Origin: Deltaproteobacteria bacterium
GTDB taxonomy: Bacteria; Desulfobacterota; Desulfobaccia; Desulfobaccales; 0-14-0-80-60-11
Length of the DNA stretch: 47,476 nt
Direction of reading: 5' to 3'
Assembly: GCA_016875015.1 (NCBI GenBank)
Contig: VGSJ01000014.1
Location: 1 to 47,476 of the forward strand
The notes under the pieces were generated by a model. That model saw nothing but the letters and a program-made list of their open reading frames with translations. It was not told the DNA's origin and made no database searches. Shown one piece after another: positions 40,291-47,476 of this stretch. Each line of letters begins with the position of its first letter. Within the stretch, counting starts at the first letter, position 1. A program made the translations under genes and the position numbers.

Positions 40291-41160
40291 TCAAAAAGGG
40301 AGCAGGGTGGCTTTCCAGCGGGGAGAGCCAAGCTTGCATTGCGGCGTCGCAATTCTCCATTGGGGCCGGGGGACCCTCCAGGCCAATCCCCGGGGGATCC
40401 CGGGGTCGATTACATCTTCGTCCATGAACGGACTTAAGCCGATGAGTTTCAGGCTTTCCCGAAGCGACTCCCCCGCATAGGCCTTAAGGATGGTCGCCAC
40501 ATAATGCCGCGTCTCGGCAAACGGCGGGCAACCCTGGTATTTCACCACATTACCCGGCCCGGCGTTATATGCGGCCAGGGCCAGGCAAACATCCTGGTTA
40601 AATTGGCTGAGGCACCGTTCCAGATATTTAATGCCCCCGGCAATGTTTTGCTCCACATCAAACGCGTCGGATACTCCCATCATGGCCGCAGTCCCCGGCA
40701 TCAACTGCATGAGCCCCATGGCGCCCTTGGGGGAGACGGCATGGGCATTAAACCCCGACTCCTGGCGAATGACAGCCCACACCAGGTCTTGGTCCACGCC
40801 ATACTGCTCAGCGTATTTCTCAATCACCATTTCCAGGTTTTGGCGCTTAACCAGGTTCGCAATCTGGGCCGGTAACCGGGGCGCCTGACCGGTTCCCTCC
40901 CTGACCGTTACGGGTAAGGTCTCGCCGGGGTTTTTCCGTTCACCCCCTGGCGGGGCCACTAGCGCCTGGGCCGCTTGCCTGTCAACCTCATCTTCTGCCG
41001 CGGCATTGGGGGGCGCGGGGGTGGGGCCGGCCAGCCGGGAGAAGGCTCGACCGCCTCCCATGCCCGGACGGGGTTCTCCGAGAGGACCTGGGCCCAGAAA
41101 CAGCAGTAACCCAATCAATCCGAGCCCCGCAACGACCTGTATGCCACGCGCCATCGGCAA
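40291..41160 (-). CDS. Lytic transglycosylase, SLT domain
   Basis: VDQDLVWAVIRQESGFNAHAVSPKGAMGLMQLMPGTAAMMGV...LALAAYNAGPGNVVKYQGCPPFAETRHYV. Confidence 0.92.
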   Translation of the reverse strand: MPMARGIQVVAGLGLIGLLLFLGPGPLGEPRPGMGGGRAFSRLAGPTPAPPNAAAEDEVDRQAAQALVAPPGGERKNPGETLPVTVREGTGQAPRLPAQIANLVKRQNLEMVIEKYAEQYGVDQDLVWAVIRQESGFNAHAVSPKGAMGLMQLMPGTAAMMGVSDAFDVEQNIAGGIKYLERCLSQFNQDVCLALAAYNAGPGNVVKYQGCPPFAETRHYVATILKAYAGESLRESLKLIGLSPFMDEDVIDPGIPRGLAWRVPRPQWRIATPQCKLGSPRWKATLLPF

Positions 41161-41827
41161 GCCTGATCCTAAAGGTTTTTTAAGAAATTTATTATACTAC
41201 AACTTTCACCATCCGTCTACTTTTTTAGCCGCGTGGTTGCAGGCGTTGCCTCTCGACGGTTTTCCCTTTTCCCCGGCAAAAAATTAGGTTTATTGAGCGT
41301 CAATATCAGGGAGTTCCGGATGGTGCCTGGTTGGCGGCTGGTTTAACTTCTTTTATAAAACAGCCCGGCGCCCCCCGGCATCAACCGAAAACCTTGATGG
41401 AGAGGGAGTATTTTTTCGGATTATTTTTTATGGCGCAACTGTTTCGACAACATCGGGGCCAGAACCTGGGGACCGTATCATGGTTTTAAGCGGCCGTGTC
41501 AAGGGGGATTTCTTGCTGACTCTCAAGCTATTATGGCATTCGCCGTTATGCCTTTCTGTACCGCTTGGCACCGCGCCTCAAGGGTCCGGATTACTCACCT
41601 TGCTGTGCACCTCCGGCGAACCAGAACTGGCAATCTTAGGCAATTCGAGCTTGATACTGGTTAAAAATTGAAAGAATGTTGGGGTTTTTGTTAGTTTTGT
41701 CTGCTCCTTTATAAAAAAACAGTTGACAAATAGAATGCAACCTCTACAGTACAAAAAAATACTATTGCTTTTGACTTTATGTGGCTCGAAAGAGGGGGAA
41801 AACTATCGAGCCGCGGGGGGGGATGCA

Positions 41828-43300
41828 GTGGTGAAAAGGCCAGCCCGAAGGTGGATGTGGCTGTGGTGGGGGATAATCCTGGGTCTTCTGGGCGCGGCGC
41901 CGGCCCAGGCCGCGGACCTGTTGGATCGGGTGAAGACCCAGGAGATCAACCAGATTCTCCGGCTGAAGGTGGGGCGCTCCAAAGTGTTGAAGACGCCCTT
42001 CGCCCTCACCCGGATCTCGGTGGCCGACCCGGACATCGCTGACCTGATTCTCATCAGCGAACGGGAGATTTACATCAACGCTCTGGCCCCGGGGGTGACC
42101 AATATCAGCATGTGGGGCAAGTCCCGCTTTACCTCCGCCACCGTCACGGTGGAGGCCGACCTGACCCTGTTGAAGGAGAAGCTCCACCAGATCCTGCCCA
42201 AGGAGAAGATCGGGGCGGAGGCCGCGGGGGACTCCATCGTCCTGACCGGGGAGGTCTCGGGGCCGGTGGCCCAGAGCACCGCCCTGGCCCTGGCCCTGCC
42301 CTTTGCCGGCGGTAAGAAGGAGAAGGTGGTGAACGTCCTGCACGTCGGGGGCGTGCAGCAGGTGATGCTGGAGGTGCGGGTGGCGGAGATCAACCGGCTG
42401 GTGGCCGAACGCATCGGCGTCAACTTCAACGCCCTGGCCCCCGGCGGCAATTTCGGGGTCAACCAGATCAACAGCCTGGCCGGCGTCACCGACCTGACCC
42501 GGGTTTTCACCGGGGTCACCCGCTCCTCTTCCACCACCTCCTTCACCCAGCTGCTCACCCCCGCGCTGACGGCCATGGGGGGCTGGACCGCGGCCGGGAC
42601 CCTGTGGACCGTCTTTTTGGACCTCCTGAAGCAGCAGAACCTGGGCCGGGTGCTGGCGGAGCCCAACCTGGTGACCACCAGCGGCCAGCAGGCCTCCTTC
42701 CTGGCGGGGGGCGAGTTTCCCATCCCGGTGCCCCAGAGCGGGTCCGGCGGGGCCACCACCATCACGGTGGAATATAAGAAATTCGGGGTGCAGCTGGAAT
42801 TCACCCCCACGGTGCTGAACGAAGGCAAGATCGCGGTGAAGGTGCATCCCACCGTGAGCGAACTGGATAATACCTTCGGGCAGTCCTTTGTCCTGCCGGG
42901 GGGCTATGTGGTGCCGGGCCTGCGCACCCGGGAGATGAACACTCACGTGGAGGTTAACGACGGCCAGACCTTCGCCATCGCCGGGCTGCTGTCGGACAAC
43001 TCCCGGACCATCATCAGAAAATTTCCGGTGCTGGGGGATATCCCCGTCCTGGGGGTCCTGTTCCGCTCCAACGAATACCAGAAGAACCTGACGGAGCTGG
43101 TGGCCCTGGTGACCCCCCACCTGGTGAAGCCCATGGCCCCGGGGGCGGCCCGGCTGCCCACGGATAAGTGGATCGATCCCTCGGACGTGGACTTCTACCT
43201 GCTGGGGCTGGACCAGGGCCGGCAGCAGCCGGCGGCGGCGGGCGCACCCGCACCCGCGGCGCCGCTGCCGCCGGGGTTCGGCCACCAGTCCCTGAAATAG
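41828..43300 (+). CDS. Tad/Cpa pilus secretin (CpaC/RcpA family)
   Basis: Signal peptide; N-terminal pilus-assembly domain (VGRSKVLKTPFALTRISVADPDIADLILISEREIYINALAPGVTNISMWG), secretin domain (VLAEPNLVTTSGQQASFLAGGEFPIPVPQ). GTG start preferred over ORF start 41723. Confidence 0.88.
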   Translation: MVKRPARRWMWLWWGIILGLLGAAPAQAADLLDRVKTQEINQILRLKVGRSKVLKTPFALTRISVADPDIADLILISEREIYINALAPGVTNISMWGKSRFTSATVTVEADLTLLKEKLHQILPKEKIGAEAAGDSIVLTGEVSGPVAQSTALALALPFAGGKKEKVVNVLHVGGVQQVMLEVRVAEINRLVAERIGVNFNALAPGGNFGVNQINSLAGVTDLTRVFTGVTRSSSTTSFTQLLTPALTAMGGWTAAGTLWTVFLDLLKQQNLGRVLAEPNLVTTSGQQASFLAGGEFPIPVPQSGSGGATTITVEYKKFGVQLEFTPTVLNEGKIAVKVHPTVSELDNTFGQSFVLPGGYVVPGLRTREMNTHVEVNDGQTFAIAGLLSDNSRTIIRKFPVLGDIPVLGVLFRSNEYQKNLTELVALVTPHLVKPMAPGAARLPTDKWIDPSDVDFYLLGLDQGRQQPAAAGAPAPAAPLPPGFGHQSLK

Positions 43301-43548
43301 GGTGACGCTGCATAAATAAGATGGATTTTCTATGTAAGAAAAAAGCCCCAATAAAGGCCAGTATTTTACCCCCCTTTTTTAAAGGGGGGCAGGGGGGATT
43401 ACATAACCGTCTGATAATCCCCCTAAATCCCCCTTTAGGAAAGGGGGACTTTCAATACCCGGTTATGGCTGCAAGCTTGTTTTATCGAGCGGTTATTTAT
43501 GCACCTAAGTACAGGATTTCATAAATACGCTAACGTCATATATCGCCC

Positions 43549-43690
43549 CCCTCACCCCAACCCTCTCCCCCCGAAGCGGGGGGAGAGGGGGTAGGTTAGG
43601 TCGTTGGGTTTTTTATGATGGCAGAGCATCAAATCGGTCTCATCTTTTCCCCTCTCCCCCAATGGGGGAGAGGGTTGGGGTGAGGGGGAA
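43549..43690. repeat. Pair of CCCTCTCCCCC/GGGGGAGAGGG intergenic palindromes
   Basis: ccccctcaccccaaccctctccccccgaagcggggggagaggggg and cccctctcccccaatgggggagagggttggggtgaggggg. Related units at 6016-6050, 10248-10283, 10315-10351, 47363-47470. Confidence 0.75.
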
Positions 43691-43914
43691 ATACGTCACC
43701 GTATTTATGAAATTGAGCAACTAAGCACTAGGCGCCCGGCGCCGGAGAGAGAGCCATGCATACCAACGATCATTGCCTCACGGCCACAACGAAAGATGAA
43801 AAATGGCTGGTGTTGGTGGGGCGGCCGTCCCTGGCCGCCTCTGGCTGGCGGGCACGGAGGCCCGCCCCACCGAGCTATTTTCATATAAAGGCAACGAAAA
43901 CCCTTCAAGCCCTG

Positions 43915-44172
43915 ATGCGCCTGGCGTTGGGGGTGGCGCTGCTGGCGCTGGCCGGGTGCTACCCGCCCAGCGCCCTGGAGACAGATTACGGCAATGCGGT
44001 GCGCAACAACGTCGCCCAGCAGGTGGTGAACCCCCGGGCCGGCTTCAACCCGAAGCCCGCGGTGGGGCTGCCGCCCCAGGCCGCGGCCGGCGAGATGGAG
44101 AGATACGACAAAACCTTTAAGGAAGAACCGAAGAAAATGGAGAAGCAATTAGATTATCAAAGAACTCAATGA
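43915..44172 (+). CDS. Small lipoprotein, pilus-locus associated
   Basis: MRLALGVALLALAGCYPPS lipobox; ETDYGNAVRNNVAQQVVNP. Upstream ORF extension to 43756 is repeat-derived. Confidence 0.7.
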   Translation: MRLALGVALLALAGCYPPSALETDYGNAVRNNVAQQVVNPRAGFNPKPAVGLPPQAAAGEMERYDKTFKEEPKKMEKQLDYQRTQ

Positions 44173-44223
44173 ACTGCACTCGCCGCATCACCAGGGGGAC
44201 CGAGGCGGGCCTGAAAGCCGCCA

Positions 44224-46143
44224 TTGGGGGAGAACGACATGGGTAACGGGGGGGAGCAAAAACCGGGCGCTGCTATGGGATCTCGGGATCGCGGCTACTG
44301 CCGTGGGCGCCGATCTGGGGTTGGGCAGGGATTGGCTCGTTCTGGCGGCCGCAGGTCCTCTGGCGGATATGGGCTGGCCGGTCTGGCGGTGCTGGCCCTT
44401 TGGGGAGCCTGGTCTTTGGGAGTGGTTGGCTGCACCGGCCCGGGGTCGGGCTATGGCCGGATAGAAGACACCCCCGGCTCTGCTTTGGCCAACATGCGTT
44501 TGTCTCCCGGGGAAATCTCCCGGTTGGAGCGGAATGCGCACTACTACAAGTTGATGGGGCGGCCCGAGTTGGGCCTCAAGGAATTGGAACTGGCCCTTCA
44601 ACAAAATCCTGACAATCTCCAGATCGCCAATTTCCTGGCCCAGAACTATGAAGGGCTGGGAAAATTCGAGGCAGCCCGCCAGCTTTACCAGGAGGCGCTC
44701 ACCCGGCACGGGTCCCATCCCGCCATGGCCAATAATTTATGCTTCTCTTATTACCAGGAGGGCCGTTGGCAAGAGGCGGAGACGTGCTTTCGCCAAACCC
44801 TGGCCCGTGATCCCGGCAATGTCGCGGCGCGCAACAACCTGGGGCTCCTGTATTGCCGTCTCGGCCGCCAGGACGAGGCCCGCCGGCTCTGGCAGGAAGC
44901 AGAGAATGGTGCGGCCGCGGACGCCAAAATGAGCCAGGTCCTGGCAGCTCTCGGGATGCCGGAGCGCGCCGTGTATGCCCAGAGGCCCGAACCCGCTCCG
45001 CCGGCGGCCAGGGTGACCCAAGCCCCAACGTCGAACGCGGCCGCCTCCCGTTTGCCTGCCCCTGTCCCAGCCAAGGATAACCCCCCGGCTCAACCTGTCA
45101 CCCCTAAAGAGTCCGCCGGACAGTTGGCCACCAAACCTGCGGCGCCGACGCCAGGGCCGGTCGCCGCCAGGCCGCGGCCGGAGGCCCGGAAGCAGGCTGC
45201 CGCCCCCAAGCAGGCCCTGGCGGCCGAAGCGCCGGGACCAGCCCCCCAGGCGGAGGCCCGCCCCCCTCACCCCCCCCGGACCACCGCCGAACTGGTGAAT
45301 ACGGCCGTCGAGGTCAGAAACGGCACCCATACCAAGAATCTGGCCCACCAGACCCGCGCCCTGCTCCACCGGGAGGGGTTCACCGTGGCCGGGATCGGCG
45401 ATCACCAGTATTCCGACGCGGCCAAGACCACGATTTATTATCGGCCCGGGGCGGAAAGAGTCGCCTGGGCGGTGGCCCGCACGATTTTCCCGGAGGCCGG
45501 ACTGGCCCCAAGCAAGAAGCTTAAGAAGGGTATGGACATCCTCGTGCTGCTGCGGCGCGATCTCCTGGAAAACTCGCAGTTCATGGCACGACTGGCCGAC
45601 GGCGCGCCGCCAGCCGCGCCGGTCTCCAAGACCCCTGCCGCCACCGATAAACTCATGGCCGCCAAGACCGAGGCGGAACGGCCCGCCGCCGGCCTTCAGG
45701 AACCTCTGGGAGAGAGCCGGGCCAAGGCCGGGCCGGGGCCGCCGCCCTTGCCGCCCAAGTCCACGGAAGTGGCGGCCCAGCCCCTCCCCGCAGCCGCGCC
45801 AACCCCCCTGACCGCAGCCGATCAGGTGGACACGGCCATTGAGGTCAGGAACGGCACCTGGACCAAAAATCTGGCCCGCCAGACCCGCTCCCTGCTCCAC
45901 CGGGAGGGGTTCACGGTGGCCAGGATCGGCAATCACGTGGATTTCGGCGCGGCCAAAACCATAATTTATTATCGGCCCGAGGCGGAAAAAGTCGCCCGGG
46001 CGGTGGGCCGCACGGTTTTCCCGGGAGCCGGACTGGAACCAAGCATGAAGCTTAAGAAGGGCATGGATATCAAGATCCTCTTAGGCGCGGATCTCCTCGA
46101 ACGCCCGCAACTGATGGCGCGCTTGGTTGCCGAGGCTAAATGA
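44224..46143 (+). CDS. TPR lipoprotein with two LytR C-terminal-type domains
   Basis: TM/lipobox-like VVGCTGPG, TPR units at ~N530-W900 nt, Pro/Ala-rich linkers, and two homologous domains (45298-45597 and 45829-46128) with VRNGTxTKNLAxQTRxLLHREGFTVAxIG. Confidence 0.8.
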   Translation: MGENDMGNGGEQKPGAAMGSRDRGYCRGRRSGVGQGLARSGGRRSSGGYGLAGLAVLALWGAWSLGVVGCTGPGSGYGRIEDTPGSALANMRLSPGEISRLERNAHYYKLMGRPELGLKELELALQQNPDNLQIANFLAQNYEGLGKFEAARQLYQEALTRHGSHPAMANNLCFSYYQEGRWQEAETCFRQTLARDPGNVAARNNLGLLYCRLGRQDEARRLWQEAENGAAADAKMSQVLAALGMPERAVYAQRPEPAPPAARVTQAPTSNAAASRLPAPVPAKDNPPAQPVTPKESAGQLATKPAAPTPGPVAARPRPEARKQAAAPKQALAAEAPGPAPQAEARPPHPPRTTAELVNTAVEVRNGTHTKNLAHQTRALLHREGFTVAGIGDHQYSDAAKTTIYYRPGAERVAWAVARTIFPEAGLAPSKKLKKGMDILVLLRRDLLENSQFMARLADGAPPAAPVSKTPAATDKLMAAKTEAERPAAGLQEPLGESRAKAGPGPPPLPPKSTEVAAQPLPAAAPTPLTAADQVDTAIEVRNGTWTKNLARQTRSLLHREGFTVARIGNHVDFGAAKTIIYYRPEAEKVARAVGRTVFPGAGLEPSMKLKKGMDIKILLGADLLERPQLMARLVAEAK

Positions 46144-47114
46144 CGGCGGCACTGCCTCCTCTCCGGCGGCTGGTCACCGCAGTTTTGGTATTGACCTTGC
46201 CGTTGCTGACGAGCCAGTGTTCCAAGAAATCACCACAGGCTCCTGCGGTGCAAGGCCTGACCCCGGATCAGGCGGAAAAATTTCAGGCCCTCCACGACCC
46301 CTGGCCTGACCAGAAGCCCAGGCCGCCGGAACAGTTACCCGAGGACCGCCTGGAGGCCCTGGGCGATTTAGCCCTGAAAAACCGGAACTTCGACAACTCG
46401 CTGATCAATTACCTGCAAATCCTGCAGAAGCACCCGGAGCGCTATGACCTGCACTACAAAGTGGGGGTCATTTTTCTCCTGTCCGGGAAGTTGGAGGCCG
46501 CCCAGAAAGAACTGGCCCTGGTCCTGGTGCACCGGCCGGAGATGCTCAAGGCCCACGAAGCCATGGGGCTGGTGCACCTCCAAGGCAAACAATATCCGTT
46601 GGCCATCGACGAATTTCAGTACGTTTTGAATCAGGACCCCAAGCGGGCCCAGACCTGTCACCTTCTGGGAGTCACCTTCCTGGAGTCCGGCCGGCCCGAC
46701 CGCGCCATTCTGGCGCTGAAAACCGCCACCGGGCTGGACCCTCGCCAGTTATCCTCCCACATCGCCCTGGCCCAGGCCTACCTGCAGCAGAAAGATTATC
46801 CGCAGGCCGTGGCCAGCCTCAAGCAGGCCCAAACCCTGGCCCCGCAGGATAAAAGGATCAACCGGCTGCTGGGACAGGCCCTGGGGGCCCAGAAGCAGTA
46901 TCCCCAGGCCCTGGAAGCCTTTATGAAGGCGGGGGACGAAGCTCAGGCCTATAACAATATCGGGGTGTTTTTCTTCATGGATGGGCAGTACGAGGAGGCC
47001 GCCAAATGTTTCCAGCGCGCCCTGGAGATCAGGCCCACCTTCTACCAGGAAGCCAAAACCAACCTGCAGCGGGCCCTGGAAAAAATGCAGGAGACCCGGA
47101 AAGACGGCAGTTAG
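46140..47114 (+). CDS. TPR lipoprotein (TadD-like)
   Basis: Lipobox LLTSQCSKK; multiple TPR units; ATGA overlap with the preceding gene. Confidence 0.8.
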   Translation: MTAALPPLRRLVTAVLVLTLPLLTSQCSKKSPQAPAVQGLTPDQAEKFQALHDPWPDQKPRPPEQLPEDRLEALGDLALKNRNFDNSLINYLQILQKHPERYDLHYKVGVIFLLSGKLEAAQKELALVLVHRPEMLKAHEAMGLVHLQGKQYPLAIDEFQYVLNQDPKRAQTCHLLGVTFLESGRPDRAILALKTATGLDPRQLSSHIALAQAYLQQKDYPQAVASLKQAQTLAPQDKRINRLLGQALGAQKQYPQALEAFMKAGDEAQAYNNIGVFFFMDGQYEEAAKCFQRALEIRPTFYQEAKTNLQRALEKMQETRKDGS

Positions 47115-47476
47115 CTCATCATTTCGGGTTAACCGGGCCGCGGCCAGGCGCAGGGGCGGGGAGAACCCGCCTTTACTTTTTGGTCCCGCACTCATGCCGG
47201 TGCTCCCTCAAGGAGCAGGAGCGGGATTATAGCGTTTGCCATAAATTCCTTCCGCTTGGAGGTTCTTAAATCCCCCTAAATCCAATGCTGTTCACTTAGC
47301 ACCCGAGCTTTCAAAAAATCCGGGAACGCATTTATCAACGACAGGGAGAAAGTGATTAATTCCCCCTCACCCTAACCCTCTCCCCCATTGGGGGAGAGGG
47401 AATAAAGAAGGATATCCGGTAATTCTCCCTCTCCCCCCGGCGGGGGGAGAGGGCTGGGGTGAGGGGGGGCACGCTC

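Noticed and set aside
41480-41671. 63-aa ORF upstream of the secretin, and possible c-di-GMP riboswitch in the same leader
   Set aside because: No convincing coding features, and no GEMM-type consensus could be recognised.
41777-43351. 524-aa minus-strand ORF opposite the secretin
   Set aside because: Antisense shadow ORF with Gly/His/Gln-rich translation and no recognisable motif.
44737-45936. 399-aa minus-strand ORF
   Set aside because: Antisense to the TPR/LytR-C protein; glycine/arginine-rich low-complexity translation.

Overview
This 47.5 kb window is a GC-rich bacterial chromosome segment. The gene content looks deltaproteobacterial (Desulfobacca/Syntrophobacter-like), which is inferred from gene content only. 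It is mostly housekeeping: prfB, dacA-type carboxypeptidase, larB, glgC, hisC, cmk/rpsA, sppA, a sirtuin, clpB, kdsB, murB, manC, a PrsT-like TPR lipoprotein, a lytic transglycosylase and part of a Tad/Cpa pilus-like secretin locus. AT-rich accessory genes and palindromic or MITE-like repeats interrupt it. The strongest unusual signals are: (1) an ArsM-like methyltransferase whose conserved Cys position is an in-frame TGA followed by a bacterial-SECIS-like hairpin, making it a candidate selenoprotein; (2) a cmk-rpsA open reading frame with no stop between the two genes; (3) an AT-rich, ATGA-coupled two-gene cassette whose second product carries a HEPN-like RX4H motif, with an upstream inverted repeat; (4) a modular family of small elements with ATACC...GGTAT terminal inverted repeats, including two identical 102-bp copies and an exchanged core in a shared outer frame; (5) a RAYT transposase flanked by long inverted REP-type palindromes; (6) a stand-alone AcsC/CdhE-like C-terminal domain protein; (7) decayed rtcA and uspA remnants. 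No tRNA, rRNA or CRISPR array was recognised. All family calls come from reading the translations; no database search was run.
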